Positions 32,627 to 42,416 of a stretch of 64,000 bases of DNA are shown here, one piece after another. This DNA comes from an uncultured Bacilli bacterium (GTDB taxonomy: Bacteria > Bacillota_I > Bacilli_A > RF39 > UBA660), in assembly GCA_934119955.1 (NCBI GenBank), contig CAKOSZ010000003.1:93951-157950 (forward strand), given 5' to 3'. Both the position numbers and the translations under genes were made by a program. Every line of letters starts with the position of its first letter. The first letter of the stretch is position 1. The notes beneath the pieces were generated by a model. It saw nothing but the letters and a program-made list of their open reading frames with translations, made no database searches and was not told the DNA's origin.

Positions 32627-34646
32627 AATTAAAATTATAACTATTATTATATATAATTAATTTATGTTGACACCTTGTAACTGCAACATAGAATAAATAT
32701 TTATCACGTTCTAAAAATTTATTTTCTAAACTGGTATAAACTATTACCATATCAAATTCAAGACCTTTTGCAAGATAGGCAGGAATTACTACTAAATTAG
32801 GATTAGTTATTACAAAATCTAACATATTAGATATATTAAATTTATCTTTTAAATTATCATATATATAATTAGTATCTAAATCATTTTTGGTAATAATAGC
32901 AATTCTTTTAAATTTATCTATATTAGTCTTAATATCATCTTCTATATCTAAAATATTAAGACTATTTTTTTCTATAACTGGAATTACTTTACTATTTCTA
33001 ACAGCAACTACATGATTTAAATTTAAAATTTTATTAGCATATTCAATTATTTCAGGACTAGATCGATAAGTTTTAGTTAATTTTAAATACTTACTTTCAA
33101 TAACCGAAGATATTTCATCTAAACTATTATAATGATAATAAGGATTAATTGTTTGATTAGTATCTCCTAAAATAGTAAAAGATGCTCTTTTAAATATTTT
33201 CTTTAAAATTATATATTGAATTAAACTATAATCCTGAGCCTCATCTATTACTATTTCTTTAATTAAATTACTATATGGAAACTCATTTATTAAACCTTTT
33301 AAATAAATTAAAAGTAAACTATCTTCATAATTAACTTCTTTTTGCTTAATAAAACTATCAATTTCAATGTCAGTTAATTTATAAACACTTTGAAATATTT
33401 CACTTTTATAAAAGTTTTTATATATTTCTTTTATATCTGGATTAAAATTACTTAATTTATATAACTTATTTAAAATAGTTTTACCATACTTGCCATAACT
33501 AATACTATTATGCATACAAATATATTCACTTATCTTTTTAAATCTTTCAATTATAGTTAATCTACTATAACGATTAAATAATTCATTTAAAGTGCTTTTA
33601 GAATAAAAAAATCTTTTATCTTCAAAGTCTAAATTAAACTTAATACTATTACTTAAATAATTAACATAATTATCAATTAATTTAATCATAAGATTACTTT
33701 GTTTTAATTTAACTAAATCTTTATTGAAATCTTTATCTTGATAATACCTTGCTAAAAATAAAGGAAAACTTTCTACACTTTTATATTCTCTTAAATAACT
33801 GCTTTGTAAAGAAGAAAAAGTAGTTTCTTTGGTATTATCTTCTCCTAGTTCTGGTAAGACATTAGAAATATAAGTTGAAAAAATATCATTTGGAGAAAAT
33901 ATTAAAATGTTATTACTAGTTAAATCTTCTATTTGATACAATAAATAAGCAATTCTATGTAAAGCAACACTAGTTTTACCAGATCCAGCAATACCTTCAA
34001 CAATTAAGTTTTTATCACTTAAATTACGAATAATATCATTTTGTTCTTCTTGGATAGTATTAACAATATTTTTCATTTTATCACTTGAATTATTAGCAAG
34101 AACTTGTTGTAATAATTCATCAGTTATATTTAAAGAATTATCTAGAATTTGTAGTAATTTACGATCTTTAATATTGTATTGTCTTTTTAAAGTTAAATTA
34201 CCAAAGACACTTCCATTTGGTGCTAAATAAGAAGTCTTACCCAGACTATTTTGATAAAATAAAGATGCTATTGGACTTCTCCAATCATAAATAATATTTT
34301 GATTATCATTTGTAGATAAATAAGTAATACCAATATAAACTTCATACAACTTATCACTTAAAAAATCAATTCTACCAAAATAAGGACTATCTTTAATACG
34401 AAGTAATTTTTTTAAATATTTAGCTTTTCTTTCAAATTCATTTAATTCCATAGCACTAGATAACATATTACTTTGAATTTCATATTTATCCATGCTACCT
34501 ATTTCTTTAAAAATAAACTTTTGAAACTCATTGATTTTAACATTATCAACTTCTAAGTTTCCCCCTAATTCTTCAATTTTATCATCAAGTAAAATTAAAG
34601 TATTCTTCAAGTACTCTTCTTCAAGATTTTTTAAATTATCATTCAT
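32622..34646 (-). CDS. helD: HelD-like UvrD/PcrA-family ATPase (RNA polymerase recycling)
   Basis: A 674-residue SF1 helicase-like protein. The N-terminal part is helical (coiled-coil arm), followed by YDWRSPIASLFYQ, a HelD hallmark. Walker A is GIAGSGKTSVALHRIAYLL (about residues 221-239), Walker B is VIDEAQDYS, and the later motifs ILGDTNQTINPY, LTKTYRSSPEI, and VAVTRCQHKLI are intact. In B. subtilis HelD releases stalled RNA polymerase from DNA. AGGAGG precedes the ATG, and a near-consensus promoter lies at 34696-34724. Confidence 0.9.
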   Translation of the reverse strand: MNDNLKNLEEEYLKNTLILLDDKIEELGGNLEVDNVKINEFQKFIFKEIGSMDKYEIQSNMLSSAMELNEFERKAKYLKKLLRIKDSPYFGRIDFLSDKLYEVYIGITYLSTNDNQNIIYDWRSPIASLFYQNSLGKTSYLAPNGSVFGNLTLKRQYNIKDRKLLQILDNSLNITDELLQQVLANNSSDKMKNIVNTIQEEQNDIIRNLSDKNLIVEGIAGSGKTSVALHRIAYLLYQIEDLTSNNILIFSPNDIFSTYISNVLPELGEDNTKETTFSSLQSSYLREYKSVESFPLFLARYYQDKDFNKDLVKLKQSNLMIKLIDNYVNYLSNSIKFNLDFEDKRFFYSKSTLNELFNRYSRLTIIERFKKISEYICMHNSISYGKYGKTILNKLYKLSNFNPDIKEIYKNFYKSEIFQSVYKLTDIEIDSFIKQKEVNYEDSLLLIYLKGLINEFPYSNLIKEIVIDEAQDYSLIQYIILKKIFKRASFTILGDTNQTINPYYHYNSLDEISSVIESKYLKLTKTYRSSPEIIEYANKILNLNHVVAVRNSKVIPVIEKNSLNILDIEDDIKTNIDKFKRIAIITKNDLDTNYIYDNLKDKFNISNMLDFVITNPNLVVIPAYLAKGLEFDMVIVYTSLENKFLERDKYLFYVAVTRCQHKLIIYNNSYNFNY

Positions 34647-34695
34647 ATTTCCCTCCTAACTATAAAGAGAAATAATCTTTAAAAACTGTGATTAA

Positions 34696-34724
34696 ATCAT
34701 ATCTAATAATATATAGTTTGTCAA
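34696..34724 (-). promoter_or_regulatory. Sigma-A promoter of helD
   Basis: TTGACA (complement of 34719-34724), 17-base spacer, TATGAT (complement of 34696-34701). Confidence 0.82.
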
Positions 34725-34850
34725 GCAAATAAAGAAAAAAATAATAGAAAATTAATCCTATTTTTTTAAACATTGACTAAACTAAGCATTTTAATTTTTT
34801 TTATTATTTTAATTCATTTACAATCACCTCAATTATAATTGTATCAATGA

Positions 34851-34899
34851 AAAAAATGTAGAAAAAGCAGCATTTAAATTTACCGATTTCCTACATTTT
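34851..34899 (-). terminator. Terminator of the 34955-38488 gene
   Basis: Long stem of about 13 pairs, AAAATGTAGGAAA with TTTTCTACATTTT, with a loop of about 20 bases and a T run on the minus strand. Confidence 0.65.
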
Positions 34900-34954
34900 A
34901 TTTTACCATTTAAATTCATTACACATGATGTGATGAAAATTAATTATTTATATT

Positions 34955-37900
34955 CTACCTACTTAAATTATGCTCTTCCATTGCAGTATAATCATTGACA
35001 AATGTCATAAGTGCTTGTTTCATTTTATTATATCCATCATCACTCATATTAGTTACAAAATTATCATGTGAATAATATCCTTTCTTCTCTGCTAGATGAT
35101 TTTCACCGAAATCCCATATTTGATACTCTTCTTTAAATTGTTCAAAAGTTTTATTACGAGATTTTTCTAAAAAATCAATACAAGCATCATAGAATGATCC
35201 GCCATTTTGTAAAATCCAATTTTCAACACCTACTCCTCCTAAACCACCTTGTGGTTTATCTCCTCTATTTGGTTTATAACATTCAAATTGTTTCAAAATT
35301 TTCTTTGCAAGTTGAATATTTGCAATTACATATGGATATTTTTCAGGATTTTGTTTTCTAATTGTCTCTAATCTATCTTTTAAACACATATCTGTTGAAT
35401 ACGACACTTTATTTGTTTTAGCAATAAAGGTTATATCAATATCAACAGGAACATCTAATCCATTTATATTAACATTTTTTAGTCTAAAATCACCTGTTCC
35501 AATTGTTCCCTCATTTCCTACTGACAACCCTTCTTGAATTTTGTTTTTCAACTCATTAAATTTTTCACCTGAAATTATAATATTTTGATCTAGTCTCATT
35601 ATAAAATCAAAATCGCCATCACCAGGCATATTTGTTTTTCTTCCAGTCGAACCTGTATCAATTAATTCCACACTACCGGGTGTAATATCTCCGTCTATTT
35701 CCGTTTTTACGCTAAGTCCTAGTTCTGCTAGTGAGGTCTTTATATTTTGAATTATTATATTTCTTTTTCTATTTACTTCTTGTTCATTTTCAGTAATATT
35801 AGTTAACATTTCATTAACCAAAGGATTTTCTAAATTATTTGAAAATTGATAATTACTAGCATCATAATGTGTTAAACCCATCATTTTTCCTCTTAATATA
35901 TCATAATCATTTGGAGAAAAAAGTAAATTTCCTGTATTTTTATCTATAATTGGAATGTAAAAACCATTCATAGCAATTTCAAGAGCAATTCTTTTATCAT
36001 AATTATTACATAAAATATAATCTATATCAGAAGAGGCAAAACCAGTTCTAATCCCATAATGTCCATCTCTATTAGTACCAGTATAAAATATTTCTAGTTT
36101 TGATAAATTTCTTATATTTTCAGGTATTTCACCTTCTTCCGTTCTAGTAATATTGAATCTATCATCATTTTTTAAAACAAAATAAATAGGTCCATAACCA
36201 CTTGCTATAGTAGAAGAAATCATTTCTGTTAAAGTACCATCAATTTGTATTTGCGATAAATCAGTATCTAATGGTGTTGCATCACTTGTTGCACAATCAC
36301 CCAAATATTCTTTAGCAACCGAACCATTTTGTAGTATTTGACCAAGATATTTAACATCACCTATCCCTTTAATAAAATCTCCTTTTTCTAGTCTAAATTC
36401 ATTAGAATTATTTCTATTTTTCAGATTAGCACTTTTGCATTTTTCATGCATATAAGTAATCATCTCTTGATATGTATCAAAACCTGCTAAATAACCAAAC
36501 ATTCTAACTATTCTATCAGGTAAATCTTTCTGTATTTCCCCATTTTTGGTAAATAATGCATTTAGTTCTTTAATATCTTGTAATAAATCACCTGTTAAAT
36601 TTCTTTTCCCATTTAAATTACTATCCAATGTATTATTATACAAAGTATTTAAATGTGAAACAAAAATAGTTAAAACTTCTTTTTCTTCCATACTTAATTC
36701 ATCTATACTTCTCAAATTCATATTTATAGCTTTAAATAATATATTTCCATTATATATATTATTTAAATATTCTTTAATTGATCTATTATTAGAACCCAAA
36801 GATGCTTTTAATAAATCTGAAAAAATAACCGCTTGTCTTCCCCTAACTGATTTTGATTTTAAAGTAGGTGAAATCTTTCCATTAAAATCAAATCCCGAAC
36901 AATTTGGATGCAACTTATCAAATACTAAAAATAATTTAGCAGGCATTGGCAAATTGTTTTTAATAAATATATCTTCAATATATTTTAAATTTTCAAAAGG
37001 ATCATTTGTTTCTAATAACATTGGAATAATACTATCTCTCATATGTTGGATTTCAGTAGAGTTTGAATGAGAAATACGCATAATTAATTCTGCAATATTA
37101 TTAATATCTTTAATTTCAATTTTATCTCTATTTTTTTTAATATAATTAACAAAGTGTTTTTCTGAAATTGAATCGTCTAATTCAAAATATTTTAACAATA
37201 AACATTTATCCAAATCAGATAAAAAACTATTAACAATTTGCTCTTTAGTAAACATTTTCAAAATCAAATTCCATTCATATTCATTAAATAACTTTTGTAA
37301 ATACAATTCTAATTCGTCTTTAGTTAAGTATTTATCTAAATCTGTAATTTCATTCAAAAGAAGAAGTTCATCTATATATATTACACTATTTTTACGTTCA
37401 GTATCTAGCAACAATAAAAATACTTCTATATTACTATGCAAGTTATTTCTTTTTTTTAATAACTCTATAAGAGTTTTTATTTTTAATTCATCATTACTAA
37501 TCAAATCAAGACATGAATCTACAAGAATATTCCTATCATTAAGTTTTGTGAGCATAAAAACCAAAAAATTATTACTATTTATTGCATCTTTAAATGATGA
37601 CTTTAATATCATTAAACTAATTTTTTTATCTTCACTAGCACTTAAAAAACTAATAATTTCTGGAAAAAATAAATCTTTGTAAAGATATTCTTTTAATTCA
37701 TTATTGTTGATTTTTGATAAAATTGTTTCAAATCTATCTGAGTATTTATTTTTTAAAATTTGTAATATGTATTGCATATTATGATAATCATTAGAATTAT
37801 TTATCAAAGAAATTAGATTATCTAAACTTAAGTCATTGTATAAATTAAATTCTATTATAATTTTCAACTTTATTTCATCAGAAATAATATTATTATTTAT

Positions 37901-38488
37901 AAATTCAATAAATATTTTATCAACTTTTATTTGTTTATTTTGACTTACAAATTTTAACAATATATCGAATATTTCTAAATCACTAAGTTTATTAAATTTT
38001 CTTTGATACATATTTATATTATTAATTAATTGCAATGAATTATGAGAATATTTAACAATATAATCTATTTTATTATCAACAGTTTTTAAAAATTCTACAA
38101 ATACATTTGAATTTTCACTAACTTTTGAAATAAATTTTAATTTTATTTCATCTTCTTTTATACTATTAAAAAATTTTACAATAACATCACCACTACAATC
38201 GGATAAATTAATTTTTATAGTATATCTATTAGCTGAATTTGCTTCATTAAGAAAACTATATAACTTTTCTTTATCCGTATCACTTGGTATATTACTTAAT
38301 AATGTTAAAAAAGCATTACTTGAAATATTTAAATCTCCTAATTCATAAGGATTAAACATAGTAATTCCTTTTTTGGAGCTATTAATTATTCTTAATATTT
38401 GTTCTTCATCTAGTTTATTTTTATTTTTTCTAATATAATTTTTCTTACGATTATCGCTTAAAATCATTAGTGCAAAATCACTTAACAT
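34955..38488 (-). CDS. Giant multidomain protein with a C-terminal OAS/CD-NTase-like nucleotidyltransferase domain
   Basis: A 1177-residue cytoplasmic protein. Residues 1 to about 500 are a long helical-repeat-like region rich in L, N, D and I. A middle region (about 530-900) has LFLVFDKLHPN, SVRGRQAVIFSDLLKASLG, YLGDCATSDATPLDTDLS and HYGIRTGFASSDIDYIL, which I cannot name. The C-terminus carries a polymerase-beta-type core: GSTGRKTNMPGDGDFDF (about 946-962, with GS and two Asp at 959 and 961), a third Asp in VDIDITF (about 1016-1018), then an OAS/CCA-like helical part with GGVGVENWI. All three metal ligands are present, so catalysis is likely. It is transcribed alone. It may be a sensor-effector immunity or toxin protein; that is inference. 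Confidence 0.6.
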   Translation of the reverse strand: MLSDFALMILSDNRKKNYIRKNKNKLDEEQILRIINSSKKGITMFNPYELGDLNISSNAFLTLLSNIPSDTDKEKLYSFLNEANSANRYTIKINLSDCSGDVIVKFFNSIKEDEIKLKFISKVSENSNVFVEFLKTVDNKIDYIVKYSHNSLQLINNINMYQRKFNKLSDLEIFDILLKFVSQNKQIKVDKIFIEFINNNIISDEIKLKIIIEFNLYNDLSLDNLISLINNSNDYHNMQYILQILKNKYSDRFETILSKINNNELKEYLYKDLFFPEIISFLSASEDKKISLMILKSSFKDAINSNNFLVFMLTKLNDRNILVDSCLDLISNDELKIKTLIELLKKRNNLHSNIEVFLLLLDTERKNSVIYIDELLLLNEITDLDKYLTKDELELYLQKLFNEYEWNLILKMFTKEQIVNSFLSDLDKCLLLKYFELDDSISEKHFVNYIKKNRDKIEIKDINNIAELIMRISHSNSTEIQHMRDSIIPMLLETNDPFENLKYIEDIFIKNNLPMPAKLFLVFDKLHPNCSGFDFNGKISPTLKSKSVRGRQAVIFSDLLKASLGSNNRSIKEYLNNIYNGNILFKAINMNLRSIDELSMEEKEVLTIFVSHLNTLYNNTLDSNLNGKRNLTGDLLQDIKELNALFTKNGEIQKDLPDRIVRMFGYLAGFDTYQEMITYMHEKCKSANLKNRNNSNEFRLEKGDFIKGIGDVKYLGQILQNGSVAKEYLGDCATSDATPLDTDLSQIQIDGTLTEMISSTIASGYGPIYFVLKNDDRFNITRTEEGEIPENIRNLSKLEIFYTGTNRDGHYGIRTGFASSDIDYILCNNYDKRIALEIAMNGFYIPIIDKNTGNLLFSPNDYDILRGKMMGLTHYDASNYQFSNNLENPLVNEMLTNITENEQEVNRKRNIIIQNIKTSLAELGLSVKTEIDGDITPGSVELIDTGSTGRKTNMPGDGDFDFIMRLDQNIIISGEKFNELKNKIQEGLSVGNEGTIGTGDFRLKNVNINGLDVPVDIDITFIAKTNKVSYSTDMCLKDRLETIRKQNPEKYPYVIANIQLAKKILKQFECYKPNRGDKPQGGLGGVGVENWILQNGGSFYDACIDFLEKSRNKTFEQFKEEYQIWDFGENHLAEKKGYYSHDNFVTNMSDDGYNKMKQALMTFVNDYTAMEEHNLSR

Positions 38489-38672
38489 ATAACACCTCTA
38501 TACCTTATCTTTAAATCAATTATACAATATCATTTTTATTATGTCTAGCAAGTATATATTTTTTTGATTTTTATCATGATAAGTGCATAATTTTTCATGC
38601 TTTTATCCTGAATTTTTCAATTAATTTCTTTTTTTTCTTTTTAAAATATGATATAGTTTAGTTGGAGGTAAT

Positions 38673-39482
38673 ATGAAAGAATTTTTAGAAACTGTTGATT
38701 TTATTAAAAGTAAGGTTAAAGATATTCCAAAGATTGCTATTGTTTTAGGATCAGGACTTGGTTCTTTAAGTGATGATGCAACTGAAAAAACAGTTATTCC
38801 TTATAAAGATATTCCGGGTTTTCCTATTTCAACTGTTCCAGGTCATAAAGGCGAATTAATATTTGGTAAATTAGAAAATGTTCCTATTATTCTTATGAAT
38901 GGAAGGTTTCATTATTATGAAGGATATGATTTAAAAACTACAACTTATCCTATTCGTATTTTTAAATTACTTGGCGTTGAAACACTTATTTTAACTAATG
39001 CTGCTGGGGGAATTAATCTTAACTTTAAAAAAGGTGATTTAATGATTATAACTGATCAATTATCATTTTTTGCTGAAAGTGTTTTAAGAGGACCTAACTT
39101 AGATGAATTTGGCGAACGTTTTATTGATATGTCTAACACTTATGATAAAACTTTAACTGAAAAATTAAAACCAATTATGGAAAGAGTTACTGGTAAAGTT
39201 AATACAGGAGTTTATGCTTATATGAAAGGACCTACTTATGAAACACCGGCTGAAATTAAGGCTTTACGTGTTTTAGGTGCTGATGCTGTTGGTATGTCAA
39301 CTGTACCTGAAGCTGTTGTTAGCCACCACTGTAGGATTAAAACTGTTGGTATTACTTGTATAACCAATATGGCCGCAGGTGTAGAAAATGAAGTATTAAG
39401 TCATGAAGATGTAAAATTAACTGCTCTTAAATGTGAACAGAACTTTAAACAAGTAATTAAAGAATTTATTAAAGAGTTATAA
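38673..39482 (+). CDS. Purine nucleoside phosphorylase
   Basis: Phosphorolysis of purine (deoxy)nucleosides for salvage. It is a class II, trimeric-type PNP (PunA-like): GSGLGSL at the phosphate site, PGHKGELIFG, MNGRFHYYEGYD, LTNAAGGIN, and GPTYETPAEI, with VGMSTVPEAVV containing the base-binding residues. At 269 residues the length is typical. GGAGG lies 4 bases before the ATG. Its 3' end overlaps the convergent YetF-like gene by 14 bases. Confidence 0.93.
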   Translation: MKEFLETVDFIKSKVKDIPKIAIVLGSGLGSLSDDATEKTVIPYKDIPGFPISTVPGHKGELIFGKLENVPIILMNGRFHYYEGYDLKTTTYPIRIFKLLGVETLILTNAAGGINLNFKKGDLMIITDQLSFFAESVLRGPNLDEFGERFIDMSNTYDKTLTEKLKPIMERVTGKVNTGVYAYMKGPTYETPAEIKALRVLGADAVGMSTVPEAVVSHHCRIKTVGITCITNMAAGVENEVLSHEDVKLTALKCEQNFKQVIKEFIKEL

Positions 39483-40053
39483 AATAAATATTTTTATTTT
39501 TATAATATGCATAGTTAATATTAATTAAAGATAGATTATTATCTTTAATTTTTTTATCTAACCATTCCCTAGTTTTATTAATAGAAAATAAATTATCTTT
39601 AATAACTTTACCATCTACTATAATACTAATAGGATACTCTCCTACTGTACTTTTTGGTAATATTATCATATTATTTCCACGTTTAATACAATAATCAACC
39701 ATACCTGGGTTATTAATACCTTTTTTCTTTAAACTAAATAATAAATTATTATAAGTCATATTTTCTTTTATTAAATTATTAAAATTAATAATACCTCGGT
39801 TAATTAAAATATTATTTTCTTTAATAGTTTTATTTTCTAAAAATAAATATAAATAATAACTTAACATAGTAATTACTACTAAAAGTATAGTATATATTAA
39901 ATTAATATTATTATATAAACTAAATAAAACTATATTTATAATAATAACAATTATTATAATTTCTAAAATATTTAGAACTTTTTTATTTAAAATATATAAA
40001 ATAAATAAAATTATAAATAAATAGATAATAAACTTAATAATAAAATAAAACAT
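39469..40053 (-). CDS. YetF-like (DUF421) membrane protein
   Basis: A 194-residue protein: about three N-terminal membrane segments (residues 1-72), then a soluble domain with the DUF421 pattern ILINRGIINFNNLIKENMTY, KGINNPGMVDYCIKRGNN (the acid-for-basic equivalent of the EVEYAILE block) and a second strand set PISIIVDGKVIKDNL ending WLDKKIKDNN. YetF-like proteins are envelope proteins of unknown function in Bacillus spores and cells. The gene is convergent with and overlaps the PNP gene. Confidence 0.65.
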   Translation of the reverse strand: MFYFIIKFIIYLFIILFILYILNKKVLNILEIIIIVIIINIVLFSLYNNINLIYTILLVVITMLSYYLYLFLENKTIKENNILINRGIINFNNLIKENMTYNNLLFSLKKKGINNPGMVDYCIKRGNNMIILPKSTVGEYPISIIVDGKVIKDNLFSINKTREWLDKKIKDNNLSLININYAYYKNKNIYFITL

Positions 40054-40090
40054 AATATCACCAAAGATATCATGTTTTATTTTTATTATT

Positions 40091-40582
40091 TTATGCAGTT
40101 TTTTCTTTCTTTTTTCCTTTTTCTTTTATATCTTCTTTTTTATCCTCACCTATTTTTCCTTTTATCATTAGTAAAATACTTGATAAAGATAAGCCATATA
40201 GCATTACTTTAATAGGTGCTACTTGATCAGCAAAGTAATTAAAATTAATATTATATCCATATTTATACCATAAAAACATATTTTTATCCATTAAGGCTCT
40301 ATAACAAAATACAGAAATTACTAACATAACTAAAAATGAGGTTATGTTATAAAATATATTATTTTTAACTTCTTTGGTATTTAGAAAAATAGTTATTAAA
40401 TTTAGAATTAATAAAAGTATAAATGGTAATACTATTTGAATAAATTCCATTAAACTTGCACCAAATATATCTTTTTCTAATCTTTTAAACATGAATACAA
40501 CTATATAAATAGTAGCAAAAAAGATAACTGGAAACAAAATATTTTTTAAAATATATAAAAGTTTATTAATAATCTTAGTCAT
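40091..40582 (-). CDS. Four-TM membrane protein of the SipW/TasA-like operon
   Basis: A 163-residue protein with four hydrophobic segments and a highly charged C-terminal tail (KGKIGEDKKEDIKEKGKKKE). It overlaps the preceding gene by 8 bases and is the last gene of the 43857-40091 operon. No family is recognised. Its location suggests a role with fibre-subunit export. Confidence 0.5.
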   Translation of the reverse strand: MTKIINKLLYILKNILFPVIFFATIYIVVFMFKRLEKDIFGASLMEFIQIVLPFILLLILNLITIFLNTKEVKNNIFYNITSFLVMLVISVFCYRALMDKNMFLWYKYGYNINFNYFADQVAPIKVMLYGLSLSSILLMIKGKIGEDKKEDIKEKGKKKEKTA

Positions 40583-41243
40583 CTAAATTACCTCCTTGAT
40601 TAATAACTTGGGATAAAGTTAAAATCATATCAGCAAATGAATTATAACTATCAGCAATTATATTATAATCACTTTTTAAACTATCTCTTATACTAATAGA
40701 TGTCATATTAGTTGAATAATGATAACTACCATTATTTTTAATTTCATCCATAGCAAATGCTACTTCACTAGTTAAACTATCTACATTTATTTTCAAAAAT
40801 GAAGAGATATTTTTTAAGTTTTGATCTTTACTATCTTCAATAACTGTTAAATGAGTTGCATAACAAATATTTAATAAATCTGTTTGAAACTTAGTTCCTA
40901 AATCATATATTTGTTTATTTGTATAAAAGTTGTTGGGTTCTATTTTAAAAAATGTTCCATCACTTTGTAAGATATTAACACATGTATATAATCTATCATG
41001 TAATTTTTTATATTCTTCTGGTTTTTCTTTTTTACTATTAAATTTATTTAAATTATTTTTAATATTAGTTATTTTGGTTATATAAGAGTTATACTTAGTA
41101 TCAGTATTTGCTATGTAAACATTGTTTTTTAATTCTTGACTATGATAGTAGTTTATGAATAAATAAAAGCTTGCTATCATAAAAATAAGACCAATGATTG
41201 TATAAATAATAATATTTAAATATTCTTTTATAAAATGTTTCAT
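40575..41243 (-). CDS. Membrane-anchored extracytoplasmic protein of the SipW/TasA-like operon
   Basis: A 222-residue protein with one N-terminal membrane segment (about 12-31) and an extracytoplasmic helical domain with two cysteines (about residues 88 and 126). The middle contains a KKEKPEEYKKLHDRLY helix. There is no known family. Its ribosome binding site is AGGAGG, just after the 41251 gene. It overlaps the downstream membrane-protein gene by 8 bases, which indicates a tight unit. Confidence 0.5.
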   Translation of the reverse strand: MKHFIKEYLNIIIYTIIGLIFMIASFYLFINYYHSQELKNNVYIANTDTKYNSYITKITNIKNNLNKFNSKKEKPEEYKKLHDRLYTCVNILQSDGTFFKIEPNNFYTNKQIYDLGTKFQTDLLNICYATHLTVIEDSKDQNLKNISSFLKINVDSLTSEVAFAMDEIKNNGSYHYSTNMTSISIRDSLKSDYNIIADSYNSFADMILTLSQVINQGGNLDD

Positions 41244-41250
41244 ATTCCTC

Positions 41251-41802
41251 CTAATCGACTTTTTTAAGTACTACTTGATAGTGATAATGTTTATTATTCC
41301 AATCTTCTGTTTCATCATGAATATAAATACGTAATTCATAAGCATTAGAATCTTTTCCATTAACACTTCTTTTATCTAAGATATTATCTTTTATATTTGA
41401 TAAATAATCTTCTTTTACTACTTTGTCATTTACTTTCAATTGATATTTTAATTGACTTCTATTTAATAAGGTTTTCGAAGAACAACCATCATTTATACTA
41501 TTAAGTGGTAAGTCTTCTATATATAAAGTATAAACACGATTAGCATTTCCTAGATTTGAAACCTTGAATTTATAAGGGGTAATTTTATCAACATCACTAT
41601 CACTTGTATTAGTTGCCTCTGTATCATAGACATTTTTACCATTATCTATTAAGACTACATCTCCTATTCTAGTTCCTGGGGCAGTTGTAATTGAATAACC
41701 TCTTCCTGTTTCTAAAAAATATACATACCAAGCATAAGTTCCAACAGCAATAAATGCTATTAATAAAATACCTGCTAACACCCATAATATTTTATTCTTC
41801 AT
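41251..41802 (-). CDS. TasA/camelysin-like exported fibre-subunit candidate
   Basis: A 183-residue protein. The N-terminus is a SipW-type signal (MKNKILWVLAGILLIAFIAV followed by GTYAWYVYF, the YAWY box). The mature domain is beta-rich with repeated N/T-x-V strands (NLGNANRVYTLYIEDLP) and a single cysteine. The start overlaps the end of the signal peptidase gene by 11 bases. It belongs to the camelysin/TasA-like class, which is cleaved by SipW and assembled as surface fibres; the domain here is not closely similar to TasA itself. Confidence 0.65.
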   Translation of the reverse strand: MKNKILWVLAGILLIAFIAVGTYAWYVYFLETGRGYSITTAPGTRIGDVVLIDNGKNVYDTEATNTSDSDVDKITPYKFKVSNLGNANRVYTLYIEDLPLNSINDGCSSKTLLNRSQLKYQLKVNDKVVKEDYLSNIKDNILDKRSVNGKDSNAYELRIYIHDETEDWNNKHYHYQVVLKKVD

Positions 41803-42409
41803 CGCGATACCTCTTTTTCTTTTTTGTACTTGCTTTTTTAATTAATTTCATAATATCAAAGGTTATAATTCCAACACATGGTACAACTATTGCAATTATC
41901 CAACCATAAGCACGTGATAAGAAATATTGAATATAACCAATCTTTGGAATTTTCATAATAACTTTTCCGTATATTTGACTTTGTTCAACTGGAAGTTCAT
42001 CGGCTGAATAGTTATTATCTCCTTTAAATATGTAAACTTTTTCACCATTTGAATTAACATCTGTTCCAATAATTCTATGTGTTATCATTTTTCCAGGGTA
42101 TTTTGGATTTTTAGAATAATAGGTACAAATATCACCTATTTTAAGTTCCTCAGTCCTTTTAATTAAAATTGCATCTTGAACTTTAATAGTTGGAACCATA
42201 CTTGGTGATACTATAACATATGCTCCAAATAAAGGTGGCTCCCAATGACCTGAATTAACGTTTTTAGTAACATCTATATAATAAGCAAGGAATAAAAATC
42301 CAATCAAAACTAAGATAACAATTATAGAATTCATGATAATAGTGGTAATAAAATTAAACCACCATTTTATCTTTTGCCAAGTTATATTATTATTTAAAGT
42401 ATTTTCCAT
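41792..42409 (-). CDS. SipW-type signal peptidase I (S26B), active-site residues present
   Basis: A 205-residue membrane protease. It has an N-terminal membrane segment, the catalytic Ser in VSPSMVPTI (about residue 68), the ELKIGDICTYY block, the catalytic His in MITHRIIG, FKGDNNYSADE, QIYGKVIMKIPKIGY, and a C-terminal membrane segment with a basic tail. This is the ER/archaeal-like SipW family, which uses His in place of Lys. It is flanked by TasA-like genes, as with sipW-tasA in B. subtilis, so those proteins are its likely substrates. Confidence 0.9.
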   Translation of the reverse strand: MENTLNNNITWQKIKWWFNFITTIIMNSIIVILVLIGFLFLAYYIDVTKNVNSGHWEPPLFGAYVIVSPSMVPTIKVQDAILIKRTEELKIGDICTYYSKNPKYPGKMITHRIIGTDVNSNGEKVYIFKGDNNYSADELPVEQSQIYGKVIMKIPKIGYIQYFLSRAYGWIIAIVVPCVGIITFDIMKLIKKASTKKKKRYRDEE

Positions 42410-42416
42410 AACTCAC

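Larger units (their letters stand above)
34647..34954. other. Intergenic region upstream of helD
   Basis: About 308 bases holding the helD promoter, the terminator of the 34955 gene and AT-rich filler; no small gene was found in it. Confidence 0.5.
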
